A DNA stretch of 40,698 nucleotides. It comes from Nitrospiria bacterium (GTDB lineage: Bacteria; Nitrospirota; Nitrospiria; JACQBZ01). Both the position numbers and the translations under genes were made by a program. The DNA lies in the NCBI GenBank assembly GCA_035498035.1, contig DATKAN010000045.1, forward strand, positions 1 through 40,698, in the 5' to 3' direction. Below the pieces are notes generated by a model. The model did no database searches and was not told the DNA's origin. It saw only the letters and a program-made list of their open reading frames with translations. Each line of letters opens with the position of its first letter. Position 1 is the first letter of the stretch. Positions 1-9,130 of this stretch are shown in pieces.

Positions 1-57
1 GGCAACGAAGCCACCTGGGACGTAAAAGATCCAAAAACAGTTCGATTTGCTTTTTAA
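1..57 (+). CDS. C-terminal end of an outer-membrane porin-like protein (partial)
   Basis: Frame 1 is open from the window edge to a TAA at 55-57 and encodes the last 18 residues of a protein, ending in V-R-F-A-F. A terminal phenylalanine preceded by alternating hydrophobic residues is the usual beta-signal recognised by the outer-membrane assembly machinery. The porin at 15585-16745 ends in a very similar way (W-A-F-A-F). The next gene begins 19 bases later, so the two may share a transcript. The family cannot be named from so short a piece; outer-membrane beta-barrel is an inference from the terminus only. Confidence 0.5.
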   Translation, partial: GNEATWDVKDPKTVRFAF

Positions 58-76
58 TCCGCAAAGGAGGAATGAA

Positions 77-904
77 ATGAAAAAATTTATCAGTTTAATC
101 GTAATCGGCTTCAGCTTGTTGATGATTGAAACAGGGATTGCCCTAGCAACGCCCTCGACAGAATACTGGACGCCGGACGTCATGGACGTTCAGCCCTACG
201 GGGTTCTGCATCTCGGGGTTGACAATTACTTTACCGTGTTAAGGAATGCGAATAACAGCAAACCTGGTGACTTCAGTGCACAACCCGGGGCTTTCGGCAC
301 AGACGTGGGACTTACGATAGGAGTGTTGCCGTATGAGAAGATTCAACTCGAGGTGGGCGTGGATTTGATCGAACCAAGTCCGTTTGGTGTCATCAATGAT
401 AATAGTTCCACTGTCGAGTACGGAAAAGATGTTCCCTTGTCGTTCAATTTTAAATTCGGAACCCCGGAGGATTCCCTTTTTAAAGGATCTCCAGGAATTG
501 CGGTGGGCATGTTTAATATTGGAACTGCCCATGACTCCACCACCTGCGGATTGGGCTGTGCAACAAACTATAACATCGCCGACTTGATTGTTGGAAAGAC
601 GCTTGGGCCCATTGGTAGAGTGCATATCGGTGGGTATTACGGCAATGAAAATCTGTTGATCGACAACAATGGAGCCAAGAATAACAAAGGGATGATGTTT
701 GCCTGGGACCGTTACATCGTGAAGGATAAAGTTCAATTGGCCGCCGATTGGGCAACGGGGCAAAATGCATTCGGCGGGGGAGGGGTTGGGGTCTATTATT
801 ATTTTGCCCCCAATGCCAGCATCTTAGTCGGCCCGGTTTGGTATAATCAACCCGCCTTTAACGGTCCGATGAAATGGACGACACAACTCGACGTTAACTT
901 CTAA
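77..904 (+). CDS. Exported outer-membrane beta-barrel-like protein upstream of amtB
   Basis: The protein is 275 aa. I chose the ATG at 77 because an AAAGGAGG ribosome site lies at 63-70 and the product then starts with a classic signal peptide: MKKF, a hydrophobic stretch to about residue 20, then A-L-A followed by T-P-S. An in-frame ATG at 47 would put ten polar residues before it. The mature part is rich in Gly, Asn and aromatic residues in alternating strands and ends in D-V-N-F, the C-terminal Phe typical of outer-membrane barrels. One Cys pair (C-G-L-G-C, mid-protein) could form a periplasmic disulfide. It sits 27 bp ahead of amtB with no terminator between, so it probably belongs to the ammonium operon and may let small solutes cross the outer membrane. 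I do not recognise a named family. Confidence 0.75.
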   Translation: MKKFISLIVIGFSLLMIETGIALATPSTEYWTPDVMDVQPYGVLHLGVDNYFTVLRNANNSKPGDFSAQPGAFGTDVGLTIGVLPYEKIQLEVGVDLIEPSPFGVINDNSSTVEYGKDVPLSFNFKFGTPEDSLFKGSPGIAVGMFNIGTAHDSTTCGLGCATNYNIADLIVGKTLGPIGRVHIGGYYGNENLLIDNNGAKNNKGMMFAWDRYIVKDKVQLAADWATGQNAFGGGGVGVYYYFAPNASILVGPVWYNQPAFNGPMKWTTQLDVNF

Positions 905-931
905 TGAATTACCGTAAAGGAGAAACCTATC

Positions 932-2338
932 ATGCGAAATCACAGAATGTTGTTCGGACTGTCTGGTGTCCTGCTGCTCCTGGCTGTTCTTGCACTCATC
1001 CCCGGGCTCGGCTCAGCCCAGGAAACGGTGCCTCCCTCAACACCGGGAGCAGCAGGCGCCCCCTCTGAAGCGCCGGCCGCCGCGCCGGCGGCCGCACCGG
1101 CGCCGCTCAAAATCGACACGGGCGATACCGCGTGGGTCCTGACCTCCTCGGCCTTGGTCCTGGCCATGACCGCTCCCGGTCTGGTCCTGTTCTATGGCGG
1201 CATGGTGCGTCGGAAAAATGCGCTCGGAACCATGATGCACAGTTTTATCATCCTCTGTTTGATCAGCGTTCAATGGGTCCTGTACGGGTATTCCTTGGCC
1301 TTCGGGCCGGACAAGGGACACATCATCGGGAGTCTCGCATGGGCGGGGCTGAACGGCGTGGGACTGGACCCGAACGGGGATTACGCAGGGACCATTCCGC
1401 ATCAGGCCTTCATGGTCTTTCAGTTGATGTTTGCCGTGATTACACCGGCGCTGATCGTCGGGGCCTTTGCCGAGCGAATAAAATTCAGCGCTTTTCTGGT
1501 CTTCACATTGTTGTGGGCCACCTTTGTCTATGACCCGTTGGCACACTGGGTTTGGGGCGTCGGAGGCTTCCTGCGTAACCTCGGCGCCCTGGACTTTGCG
1601 GGCGGGACCGTGGTGCATATCAGCTCCGGGGTTTCCGGTCTGGCCTGCGCCCTGTACCTCGGCAAGCGCTTGGGGTATGGAAAAGAGGTAATGGCTCCCC
1701 ATAATATTCCTTTAACCTTGACCGGGGCCTCCTTATTGTGGTTCGGCTGGTTCGGTTTCAATGCCGGTAGCGCCGTCGCCTCCGGTGCACTCTCGACAAG
1801 TGCGTTCGTGGTTACGAATACCGCCACGGCCGCGGCCGCGTTAGCCTGGATGTTTGCGGAATGGGCTCATCGGGGCAAGCCCACTGTCTTGGGCGCGGCC
1901 AGCGGAGCGGTGGCCGGTCTGGTGGCCATTACGCCGGCTTCGGGTTTCGTGGGGCCCATCCCATCGATCATCATTGGAATCGGGGCCGGCGTCTTCTGTT
2001 ACTTTGCGGCCGTCGTCCTGAAGGGGAAACTGGGCTATGACGACTCGCTCGACGCCTTCGGAGTCCACGGCATCGGTGGGACTTGGGGCGCGCTCGCCAC
2101 GGGACTCTTTGCCTCCAAGGCCGTCAACTCGGCCGGGGCCGATGGTCTGTTCTACGGAAACGCCCACCAGATGATTCCGCAGATTATGGCCGTCGGGGCG
2201 ACCTGGATCCTGGCCCTCGTCGGCACCTTTATTATTCTAAAGGTAGTTGATATAATCATGGGTCTGCGGGTTTCGGAAGATGAAGAGCGGATGGGGCTGG
2301 ATTTAAGCCAGCACAACGAAAATGGGTATGTCCTTTAA
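932..2338 (+). CDS. amtB: Ammonium transporter AmtB
   Basis: The 468-aa protein is an Amt/Rh-family ammonium channel of the inner membrane. It has a cleavable signal peptide (to about residue 30, G-S-A-Q), then an unusual Ala/Pro-rich spacer to about residue 58, and then the eleven-helix Amt core starting at D-T-A-W-V-L. Family hallmarks visible are Y-G-G-M-V-R at the end of the first helix, A-E-R in the middle, V-H-I-S-S-G with the first pore histidine, and F-G-V-H-G-I-G-G-T-W-G with the second pore histidine. The C-terminal tail is G-L-R-V-S-E-D-E-E-R-M-G-L-D, the conserved cytoplasmic region needed for coupling and GlnK control. The ATG at 932 follows an AAAGGAGA site at 915-922. The PII gene directly downstream fits the near-universal amtB-glnK pairing. 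I could see no sigma-54 promoter in the 27-bp gap upstream. Confidence 0.97.
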   Translation: MRNHRMLFGLSGVLLLLAVLALIPGLGSAQETVPPSTPGAAGAPSEAPAAAPAAAPAPLKIDTGDTAWVLTSSALVLAMTAPGLVLFYGGMVRRKNALGTMMHSFIILCLISVQWVLYGYSLAFGPDKGHIIGSLAWAGLNGVGLDPNGDYAGTIPHQAFMVFQLMFAVITPALIVGAFAERIKFSAFLVFTLLWATFVYDPLAHWVWGVGGFLRNLGALDFAGGTVVHISSGVSGLACALYLGKRLGYGKEVMAPHNIPLTLTGASLLWFGWFGFNAGSAVASGALSTSAFVVTNTATAAAALAWMFAEWAHRGKPTVLGAASGAVAGLVAITPASGFVGPIPSIIIGIGAGVFCYFAAVVLKGKLGYDDSLDAFGVHGIGGTWGALATGLFASKAVNSAGADGLFYGNAHQMIPQIMAVGATWILALVGTFIILKVVDIIMGLRVSEDEERMGLDLSQHNENGYVL

Positions 2339-2380
2339 TATCGTAAAATCGACACCCATCCCCCTTGCCCGGTGCGAGCG

Positions 2381-2424
2381 CGGGAGGTTGGGGCATCGGG
2401 AGTCCAAGGACTGCTTCCCTCCCG
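2381..2424. repeat. Imperfect hairpin in the amtB-glnK gap, related to a dispersed GC-rich repeat
   Basis: CGGGAGG at 2381-2387 can pair with CCTCCCG at 2418-2424 across a 30-nt loop. The left arm region (GAGCGCGGGAGGTTGGGGCA from about 2376) resembles the run beginning GAGCGCGGGGTGTGGGAGCA at about 30962, near the purQ start. No T-run follows, so a rho-independent stop is unlikely. It may tune the amount of glnK mRNA relative to amtB, or may simply be repeat DNA. Confidence 0.35.
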
Positions 2425-2440
2425 GGCCGCCACTAACTAA

Positions 2441-2791
<351 letters not shown>

Positions 2792-2825
2792 TCCGTTCGT
2801 GATATGATAGCTCCGGAGGTTTAAA

Positions 2826-2891
2826 ATGAATCCGTACAGCGAGCGAACCCCCTCCTCTGTGAGGGCAGGATTAGCGAGCGAATCAAAATAG
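2826..2891 (+). CDS. Candidate 21-aa leader ORF ahead of glnD
   Basis: An ATG at 2826 lies five bases after a strong GGAGGT site (2815-2820) and opens a frame of 21 codons ending in TAG at 2889-2891. The peptide begins M-N-P-Y-S-E-R-T-P-S. It is in a different frame from glnD. The glnD start, by contrast, has no free ribosome site and lies right behind a stable hairpin, so the ORF could be a leader that controls glnD expression. Against this, the ORF contains two copies of AGCGAGCGAA that belong to an intergenic repeat theme, so the stretch could be repeat DNA with a chance ORF. Confidence 0.3.
   Translation: MNPYSERTPSSVRAGLASESK
2838..2882 (+). repeat. Direct repeat AGCGAGCGAA x2
   Basis: AGCGAGCGAA occurs at 2838-2847 and again at 2873-2882, 35 bp apart. 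Related GCGAGCG cores occur in other gaps of this window: about 9047-9055, 24440-24450 and 30896-30905. They lie in gaps between operons or genes rather than inside genes, which suggests a dispersed intergenic element. Confidence 0.45.
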
Positions 2892-2910
2892 GACCTTTTC
2901 CATCCGGATC

Positions 2911-2944
2911 GAACAATCCCCGGCTGAAAGGCCGGGGATTGTTC
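2911..2944 (+). promoter_or_regulatory. Perfect 14-bp hairpin immediately upstream of glnD
   Basis: GAACAATCCCCGGC (2911-2924) is the exact reverse complement of 2931-2944, with a six-base loop TGAAAG. The hairpin ends eight bases before the glnD ATG. No T-run follows, so it does not look like a terminator. The only purine-rich stretch near the start codon (GGGG, 2934-2937) is inside the 3' arm, so folding would hide any ribosome site. Confidence 0.6.
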
Positions 2945-2952
2945 AAATAAAC

Positions 2953-5577
2953 ATGCTCAAGGCTTACCTTAAAGAACGCCTGGTCGAAATCCAACGGCAT
3001 CATGCCCAGGGCGCGACGGGCGAGCAGGTGATCGCCGCGCTGACCGATCTGACGGACGAGGTGATCGAACGGATTTATCGCGATGGTTTACAAACTGTGC
3101 CCCCGCAGGAGCGCTGGAAATTCGATGACGGGCTGGCGATCGCGGCGCTGGGAGGGTACGGGCGGGGAGAGCGTTCACCTTATTCCGATATCGATATCAT
3201 GTTTCTCCACCGTCCCTCCCTCCGGGGAGAAATTCAGAAAATGGCCGGCACACTCCTTCAAAATCTGTGGGATGTCGGGTTTCAAGTGGGGCACAGCGCG
3301 CGGACCGTCGATGATTGCGTGGCCATCGGAAAAGCCGATTTGACGGTTCGCACGGCTTTAATGGAGGCCCGTTTTTTAACGGGGGGTCGGGCGCTGTTCG
3401 ACCAGTTCCGATCGCGATATCAACGGAAGGTTGCTTCCAATCGTCCGGGCCTTTTTATCAAGGCCAAAATCCGCAGCCGGGATGCGGAATGTGAACAGTA
3501 CGGAACGACGATCCATCTTCTCGAGCCCCACATCAAGAAAAGTCGCGGAGGGTTAAGGGACCTGCATTTGTTGCGATGGGCCGCGCAGGCTCGTTACGGG
3601 ACTTCCTCACTTGAACAGTTGAAAGAACACGGCGTCCTGTCCAAGCAGGATTTTCGCGCCCTCTCGGAGGCTCAGGATTTTTTGTGGCGCATCCGCAACG
3701 AAATGCACTTCTTTTCCGGCCGCTGCCAGGATACGCTCACGTTCGAGGAGCAGGTTCGGCTGGCGGCGAGTTGGGGGTACCGCGACAATCCCCATCTTTT
3801 GGGCGTCGAACAGTTCATGCAAAGATATTATGATCAGACGACGGCCATCGCCGAGATCACCGGCCGATACCTTGATGGAATGACGTCCAGAACCGTATGG
3901 CGTCGGCTTCGTGACCGTTGGTCTCATCGGAAAATCGGCCGCTATTTTGTCTTGTCCGGTCAAGAGCTCTCGATCCTTTCCGAGTTTCGGTCGGAGGTGT
4001 TAAGCCGCGGCGATCGGGTCCTGACCCTGTTCCGCCTGGCCCAGGAGAATGACGCCCGCTTATCCGCTGAAACGCAACGCCAACTCACGGACATGATGGG
4101 TCAGTGGGATCCGAATCATTTCTCGAATTCGGAAGCGTATGCGGTATTCCTGTCCATCTTGTCGGCGAACGCCAAGATCTCCGAAACCCTCCGCGGCCTT
4201 CACCGGTTCCGCATTCTCGAACAAATCCTGCCGGCGTTCAGAAGGGTAAGAGGGTTGATGCAATTCAACCTTTATCATAAGTACACGGTCGACGAACATT
4301 GTCTCCGCGCGGTGGAAGAGGCGGAAAAACTTCTCGTACAGGAGGGCGGACCGGCTCGCGCTTTCCGAGAAACCCGCTCCCGCGAAGTCCTGTTTCTGGG
4401 CCTGTTGCTCCATGATCTTGGAAAAGGTCTGGGCGGCGACCATTCGCAAATCGGGGCGTCGCTCGCCTTGGAGACCGGGCAGCGGCTGGGATTCGATTCC
4501 GCCACAACCGAGCAACTCGTTTTTCTGGTGGGTCAGCATCTGATCATGACGCACGTGGCCTTCCGCCGGGATTTAGCCGACGACAATGTGCTTCTGCAGT
4601 TTGCAAAATCCGTGGGCACTCCGGAGACCCTTCGGATGCTTTATATTCTCACCATGGCGGACGTCACGGCGGTCGGGCCCGGTACGCTGAACGCATGGAA
4701 AAAGGATCTGCTCACCGAACTTTTTACGAAAACCCGGGAGATTTTAACCGGAGAGACGACGCTGGTCGCCGAAGAAGAAAAGATCAAACAGATCCGGCAG
4801 ACCCTTCATTCCCGGCTCCGGATTCATTACGATTCGGAATGGTTGGACAACCAGCTCGCCGCGATGACGCCGCGGTATCTAATTGCCACGCCTCCCGAGC
4901 GCATCGCATTGGACCTCGAAAGGATTCATGAACTTCAACCCAAAACCGTCGCCGTTTACGCCGAAGACGATCCCGAACGAAATCTGACCGATTACAGCGT
5001 CTACACGTTCGACGACATCACCCCGGGAATCTTCTACAAGATCACGTCCGTGCTGGCGGCCAAGGGTCTTCAAATTCTTGGCGCAACTATTACTACGTGG
5101 TCGAACAATGTCGTGGTGGACAGGTTTCAGGTTCAGGATCCCGATTTTTCGGGCCCGTCCGGTCCCGATCGTCTTCGGGACCTTCGGAATGCGATCACCG
5201 TCGTTCTCCTGGGTGAAAAAGAGCCGGAGCACCCGGCTGAAATCGTGACCAGAATCCGATCGTATTCCCAGGCCTTTCCAAAGATCGCCCCCGTTCAGAT
5301 CGCGGTGGACAGCAGCACTTCTGATAAATATACGATCATCGAGGTGTTCGCCCCGGACCGGACCGGACTACTGTCCGTCATCGCTCAATCCCTGTTTGCT
5401 CTCGGGTTGTCGATTCAAACGGCCAAGGTGGCCACCCATCTGGACCAGATCGTGGATGTCTTTCATGTGGTTGACCGGACTGGACAAAAGATAGCGGATC
5501 CTGATAGAATCCGGCATCTTAAAGAAACACTGTCACAAGGCATTGAACAATTTTTGGAAACGGCTCGGGTTCAATGA
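2953..5577 (+). CDS. glnD: Bifunctional PII uridylyltransferase / uridylyl-removing enzyme GlnD
   Basis: The 874-aa length matches the family (about 850-930). Four parts are visible in order. A nucleotidyltransferase domain has G-G-Y-G-R-G-E at residues 67-73 and catalytic aspartates D79 and D81 in S-D-I-D-I. A GlnD-type helical domain follows, then an HD domain with H487-D488 in H-D-L-G-K-G, which removes UMP. Two C-terminal ACT domains (about 680-770 and 790-870) sense glutamine. The enzyme uridylylates PII Tyr51 when glutamine is low and reverses this when it is high. The ATG at 2953 gives the normal N-terminus but lacks a free Shine-Dalgarno site. Placement between glnK and glnA makes this a compact nitrogen-sensing block. 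Confidence 0.97.
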   Translation: MLKAYLKERLVEIQRHHAQGATGEQVIAALTDLTDEVIERIYRDGLQTVPPQERWKFDDGLAIAALGGYGRGERSPYSDIDIMFLHRPSLRGEIQKMAGTLLQNLWDVGFQVGHSARTVDDCVAIGKADLTVRTALMEARFLTGGRALFDQFRSRYQRKVASNRPGLFIKAKIRSRDAECEQYGTTIHLLEPHIKKSRGGLRDLHLLRWAAQARYGTSSLEQLKEHGVLSKQDFRALSEAQDFLWRIRNEMHFFSGRCQDTLTFEEQVRLAASWGYRDNPHLLGVEQFMQRYYDQTTAIAEITGRYLDGMTSRTVWRRLRDRWSHRKIGRYFVLSGQELSILSEFRSEVLSRGDRVLTLFRLAQENDARLSAETQRQLTDMMGQWDPNHFSNSEAYAVFLSILSANAKISETLRGLHRFRILEQILPAFRRVRGLMQFNLYHKYTVDEHCLRAVEEAEKLLVQEGGPARAFRETRSREVLFLGLLLHDLGKGLGGDHSQIGASLALETGQRLGFDSATTEQLVFLVGQHLIMTHVAFRRDLADDNVLLQFAKSVGTPETLRMLYILTMADVTAVGPGTLNAWKKDLLTELFTKTREILTGETTLVAEEEKIKQIRQTLHSRLRIHYDSEWLDNQLAAMTPRYLIATPPERIALDLERIHELQPKTVAVYAEDDPERNLTDYSVYTFDDITPGIFYKITSVLAAKGLQILGATITTWSNNVVVDRFQVQDPDFSGPSGPDRLRDLRNAITVVLLGEKEPEHPAEIVTRIRSYSQAFPKIAPVQIAVDSSTSDKYTIIEVFAPDRTGLLSVIAQSLFALGLSIQTAKVATHLDQIVDVFHVVDRTGQKIADPDRIRHLKETLSQGIEQFLETARVQ

Positions 5578-5605
5578 CGATCCCGAGAAAAGGGTGTTAG
5601 GAAAG

Positions 5606-5642
5606 AACGGTCCCTTAGGGTTGATGATGACCCTGAACCGTT
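5606..5642 (+). other. Hairpin in the glnD-glnA gap
   Basis: AACGGT (5606-5611) pairs with ACCGTT (5637-5642), and inside it AGGGT (5617-5621) pairs with ACCCT (5630-5634), giving a two-tier stem with an eight-base loop. There is no T-run. It lies 30 bp upstream of the glnA ribosome site, so it could be an mRNA processing or stability element, or a weak attenuator that separates glnA levels from glnD. I saw no convincing sigma-54 or NtrC site in this gap. Confidence 0.4.
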
Positions 5643-5682
5643 TGGATGAGGAACCAGGATTATTTAATCGAAGGAGGTTTTC

Positions 5683-7092
5683 ATGAACGTCAAAGAAGTT
5701 TTGGAGTATGCAAAAAAGAATCGAGTCGAAGCGGTGGATTTGAAGTTCGTGGATTTCCCCGGGACGTGGCAACATTTCACCATCTCGGTGGATGAACTGA
5801 CCGAGGCTCTTTTCAAAGAGGGGTCCGGTTTTGACGGTTCTTCCATTCGTGGCTGGCAGGCGATCAACAACAGCGACATGCTGGTTATTCCCGATCCGAA
5901 CACGGCCATGATCGATCCATTTTGTCAAGCGCCGACCCTGAGTTTGGTTTGCGATATCTTGGATCCGATTACTCAAGAGTCTTACAGCCGCGATCCCCGT
6001 TACATCGCCAAAAAAGCCGAGTCCTACCTTTTGAAAAGTAAGCTCGGCGATGTGGCCTATTTCGGACCGGAAGCGGAATTTTTCATCTTTGACGGGGCCC
6101 GTTTTGATCAAAACACTCACAGCGGTTACTACTTTATCGAATCGGAAGAGGGGGTGTGGAACGCCGGAAAAGACGGGGGAAACCTGGGATATAAGCCCCG
6201 TCATAAAGAAGGGTATTTCCCGGTTCCTCCCATGGATAGTCAGCAAGACATCCGTACGGAGATGATCGTTGAGATGAGAAAGGCGGGTATTCAGGTCGAG
6301 AAGCAGCACCACGAGGTCGCCACCGCCGGTCAGGCCGAGATCGACATCCGTTTTGATTCCCTGGTCCGCATGGCCGACAAGATGATGCTCTACAAATACA
6401 TTGTGAAGAATGTCGCCAAGCGGCACGGAAAGACGGTGACCTTCATGCCCAAACCGCTCTTCGGCGACAACGGTACGGGAATGCATACGCACCAATCCAT
6501 TTGGAAGGATGGAAAACCTCTCTTCGCCGGAAAGGAGTATGCCGGGCTCAGCAAAACCTGCCTGCATTACATCGGCGGTATTCTAAAACATGCCCCGGCG
6601 ATCGCGGCCTTTACCAATCCGACGACGAACTCCTACAAGCGGCTCACGCCGGGATTCGAGGCCCCGGTATTTCTGGCGTATTCCAGTCGGAACCGATCGG
6701 CTTCCGTCCGGATACCGATGTATTCCGCGAATCCGAAGGCCAAACGGATCGAGGTCCGCTTCCCGGATCCGGCCTGCAACCCCTACCTGAGCTTTGCCGT
6801 CATGTTGATGGCCGGCATCGACGGTATCGAAAATAAGATCGATCCGGGCCTCCCGATGGATAAAGACCTCTATGACTTGGAGCCCGATGAAGCGGCGAAA
6901 ATCCCGACCATGCCGGGCAGCCTGGATGATGCCCTGGACAATCTCGAAAAGGATCATGCCTTCCTCTTGAAGGGCGGCGTTTTTTCAAACGACGTTGTTG
7001 AAACCTGGATTCAATACAAGCGGGAAAAGGAAGTCGATCCGATGAGATTAAGACCCCATCCGTACGAGTTCTTTCTCTACTACGACGTTTAA
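5683..7092 (+). CDS. glnA: Type I glutamine synthetase GlnA
   Basis: The 469-aa protein is a GSI-beta class glutamine synthetase, which makes glutamine from glutamate, ammonia and ATP as a cytoplasmic dodecamer. Visible marks are F-D-G-S-S-I-R-G-W near residue 50, [10 protein letters not shown] near 127, the [13 protein letters not shown]/metal segment near 265 and the N-R-S-A-S-V-R-I-P segment near 342. Tyr397 lies in D-L-Y-D-L-E-P, the same position as the adenylylated Tyr of the E. coli enzyme. The protein is therefore predicted to be switched off by GlnE adenylylation, although no glnE is in the window. The ATG at 5683 follows AAGGAGG. A strong terminator at 7146-7186 ends the nitrogen block. 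Confidence 0.98.
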   Translation: MNVKEVLEYAKKNRVEAVDLKFVDFPGTWQHFTISVDELTEALFKEGSGFDGSSIRGWQAINNSDMLVIPDPNTAMIDPFCQAPTLSLVCDILDPITQESYSRDPRYIAKKAESYLLKSKLGDVAYFGPEAEFFIFDGARFDQNTHSGYYFIESEEGVWNAGKDGGNLGYKPRHKEGYFPVPPMDSQQDIRTEMIVEMRKAGIQVEKQHHEVATAGQAEIDIRFDSLVRMADKMMLYKYIVKNVAKRHGKTVTFMPKPLFGDNGTGMHTHQSIWKDGKPLFAGKEYAGLSKTCLHYIGGILKHAPAIAAFTNPTTNSYKRLTPGFEAPVFLAYSSRNRSASVRIPMYSANPKAKRIEVRFPDPACNPYLSFAVMLMAGIDGIENKIDPGLPMDKDLYDLEPDEAAKIPTMPGSLDDALDNLEKDHAFLLKGGVFSNDVVETWIQYKREKEVDPMRLRPHPYEFFLYYDV

Positions 7093-7145
7093 CGCGGTCG
7101 GGACCGAAGAGGGCCGTTTCGACATTCCACCATCACCGGAAAACA

Positions 7146-7186
7146 AAAAAATCCCCTGGAAGGGAAACCTTTTCAGGGGATTTTTT
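7146..7186 (+). terminator. Strong rho-independent terminator after glnA
   Basis: AAAAAATCCCCTG (7146-7158) pairs with CAGGGGATTTTTT (7174-7186). An inner AAGG/CCTT stem closes a GAAA tetraloop (7164-7167). The 3' arm ends in six T's. The A-rich 5' arm makes it potentially bidirectional. It separates the nitrogen block from the riboflavin/purine transcription unit. Confidence 0.92.
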
Positions 7187-7188
7187 GT

Positions 7189-7217
7189 TTGACAAAACAC
7201 CTTTTATCTTATATAGT
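7189..7217 (+). promoter_or_regulatory. Sigma-70 promoter for ribBA
   Basis: A consensus -35 TTGACA (7189-7194) is followed after exactly 17 bp by TATAGT (7212-7217), with an expected start near 7224. The -35 box directly abuts the T-run of the glnA terminator. The resulting leader is only about 40 nt, too short to hold an FMN riboswitch. Confidence 0.8.
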
Positions 7218-7265
7218 TATAAACGATTAGAAAAAAAATTCCACAGCGGGAGTAAATCGTTTTCG

Positions 7266-8495
7266 ATGGCGGAACGAAAAATGGGTGCCGATTTCAAATT
7301 TCATTCCATTGACGAGGCTGTTCAGGACATAAAACAGGGTCGAATGGTGATCCTCGTGGACGACGAGGACCGTGAAAATGAAGGCGATCTTGTCATGGCC
7401 GCAGAAACGGTCAGCCCGGAATCGATCAATTTCATGGCCAAATACGGCCGCGGTTTAATCTGCCTAACCCTCACCCCGGAGCGGGCGGATGAGCTTCAAC
7501 TCCCCCCGATGGTCTCCGAGAACACCGCAACTTTCGGGACGGCCTTCACGGTATCGATCGACGCGAGGGAGGGGGTCACGACGGGAATCTCCGCGTCGGA
7601 CCGTTCGAAAACTATCCTGGCCGCGATCGCCCCCAAAACGAGGCCTTCAGACCTGGCCCGACCGGGCCATATCTTCCCGCTTAAAGCCCAAAAGGGGGGG
7701 GTCCTAAAACGCGCGGGACAGACGGAAGGCTCTGTCGACTTGGCACGATTGGCCGGTCTTTATCCCGCCGGGGTGCTTTGTGAGATTATGAACGAGGACG
7801 GTACCATGTCCCGCGTTCCGCAACTCATGGAGTTTGCCCAACAATACAAACTCAAGATTATCACGATCAAGGATCTTATCCAATACAGGATGCAACGGGA
7901 ATCCCTCGTACGCCGGGTGAGCGAGGCCAGGCTTCCATCCCAGTATGGCGAGTTCAAACTCATTGCTTACGAAAACGAAATCGACCAAGGCATCCATATT
8001 GCCCTGATCAAAGGGAAGATCGATGCGGAAGAGCCGGTGCTGGTTCGTGTTCACTCCGGCTGCCTGACCGGAGATGTCTTCGCTTCTAATCGCTGTGACT
8101 GCGGCGAGCAGCTCCATCGAGCGCTTGAAATGATTGAACAGGCCGGACGGGGGGTGCTTCTGTACCTCAATCAGGAAGGACGCGGGATCGGCCTCCTGAA
8201 CAAGATCAAGGCTTACGGTTTGCAGGATCAGGGGATGGACACGGTTCAGGCCAATCTGGAGCTCGGGTTTAAACCAGACCTTCGAGACTACGGAATCGGC
8301 GCACAAATCCTCGTGAACCTTGGACTGAGAAAAATACGTCTCATAACAAACAATCCCCGGAAAATTGTCGGGGTCGATGGATACGGCCTCAACGTCGTCG
8401 AACGGGTGCCCATCGAGATGGCGCCGCATGATCTCAACGTGCGATATCTGAGGACCAAGAAACAGAAACTGGGCCATCTTTTGGACAAGGTGTGA
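7266..8495 (+). CDS. ribBA: Bifunctional DHBP synthase / GTP cyclohydrolase II RibBA
   Basis: From the ATG at 7266 the protein is 409 aa, the normal RibBA size. The N-terminal half is the RibB domain (ribulose 5-phosphate to dihydroxybutanone phosphate), with [11 protein letters not shown] near residue 32. The C-terminal half is GTP cyclohydrolase II, with the zinc-binding Cys cluster G-C-L-T-G-D-V-F-x-S-x-R-C-D-C-G near 265 and [11 protein letters not shown]. The two supply both precursors for riboflavin. A longer frame opening with TTG at 7185 lies partly upstream of the predicted transcription start, so I rejected it; ATG 7281 is a possible alternative. ribH follows 30 bp later. Confidence 0.95.
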   Translation: MAERKMGADFKFHSIDEAVQDIKQGRMVILVDDEDRENEGDLVMAAETVSPESINFMAKYGRGLICLTLTPERADELQLPPMVSENTATFGTAFTVSIDAREGVTTGISASDRSKTILAAIAPKTRPSDLARPGHIFPLKAQKGGVLKRAGQTEGSVDLARLAGLYPAGVLCEIMNEDGTMSRVPQLMEFAQQYKLKIITIKDLIQYRMQRESLVRRVSEARLPSQYGEFKLIAYENEIDQGIHIALIKGKIDAEEPVLVRVHSGCLTGDVFASNRCDCGEQLHRALEMIEQAGRGVLLYLNQEGRGIGLLNKIKAYGLQDQGMDTVQANLELGFKPDLRDYGIGAQILVNLGLRKIRLITNNPRKIVGVDGYGLNVVERVPIEMAPHDLNVRYLRTKKQKLGHLLDKV

Positions 8496-8525
8496 CACAC
8501 GCGATTTCGGCGATCGGGTCGGATC

Positions 8526-8993
8526 ATGGTCAAAGTTCATGGGGGTCGACTCAGGGGAGGCCGTCATCGTTTCGGAATCGTCATCAGCAAGTTTAACCAC
8601 GAGGTGACCTCAAAGCTTTTGGAAGGCGCTCTGACAAGTTTGCGCAAGCACGGCGTCAAGGAAGAGGACATCGAGATTGCCGAAGTCCCGGGCGCCTTTG
8701 AGATCCCGTTGACGGCGAAACGACTGGCCCAGTCGCATGCATTCCATGCCGTGATCTGTCTGGGTGCGGTTATCCGGGGAGAGACCGCCCATTTTGAATA
8801 TATCAGCCAGGCCGTGAGTCAGGGATTGCAGCGCGTCATGCTGGAAACGGGCATCCCGATCAGTTTCGGTGTATTGACAACAGAGACGGAAAAGCAGGCC
8901 CTGCAGCGGGCCGATCCAAAACGGTTCGACCGGGGCGGGGACGCGGCAAAAACGGCGCTTGAAATGGTTGAACTCCTGCAGGAACTGAAGTAG
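8526..8993 (+). CDS. ribH: 6,7-dimethyl-8-ribityllumazine synthase RibH
   Basis: The 155-aa protein condenses the RibA- and RibB-derived products into lumazine, the penultimate riboflavin step, and typically forms a 60-mer shell. Motifs are F-N-x-x-V-T near residue 25, V-P-G-A-F-E-I-P near 53 and G-A-V-I-R-G-E-T-A-H-F-E-Y near 82 with the catalytic His. It follows ribBA in the same direction with a short gap. ribD and ribE are absent here. Confidence 0.96.
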   Translation: MVKVHGGRLRGGRHRFGIVISKFNHEVTSKLLEGALTSLRKHGVKEEDIEIAEVPGAFEIPLTAKRLAQSHAFHAVICLGAVIRGETAHFEYISQAVSQGLQRVMLETGIPISFGVLTTETEKQALQRADPKRFDRGGDAAKTALEMVELLQELK

Positions 8994-9130
8994 ATAAATT
9001 CTGCCGGGACAAGCCTCCGCTTCCCCTGGGGGCTCCCAGCGAGCCACGCGAGCGAGACGGGGGAGGGTCCGGTGGCCCTGCCCATGGAGGGGGCGACGCG
9101 AGCTCCTTTGAATAGTTCTTTGAGAATCGT
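8994..9130. repeat. GC-rich intergenic stretch with GCGAGCG repeats
   Basis: The 137-bp gap between ribH and nusB is much richer in G than the flanking genes. It carries ACGCGAGC twice (9046-9053 and about 9094-9101) and a CGCGAGCGAGACGGGG run that resembles the CGCGAGCGAGAGGGG run at about 30895-30909. No ORF, promoter or terminator is convincing. I read it as a copy of a dispersed intergenic element. Confidence 0.4.

Noticed and set aside
905-931. Sigma-54 (NtrC-type) promoter for amtB or glnA
   Set aside because: No TGGCAC-N5-TTGCA-like pair was seen in the gaps at 905-931, 2339-2452 or 5578-5682.
5533-6567. Long antisense frame (344 codons, minus strand) over glnA
   Set aside because: It is a shadow of the codon bias of glnA, has no ribosome site and no recognisable family; glnA is certain.
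7218-7265. FMN riboswitch upstream of ribBA
   Set aside because: The promoter leaves only about 40 nt of leader, and none of the conserved FMN-element sequence is present.
7185-7265. Upstream TTG start of ribBA
   Set aside because: It lies in the terminator T-run and upstream of the predicted transcription start.
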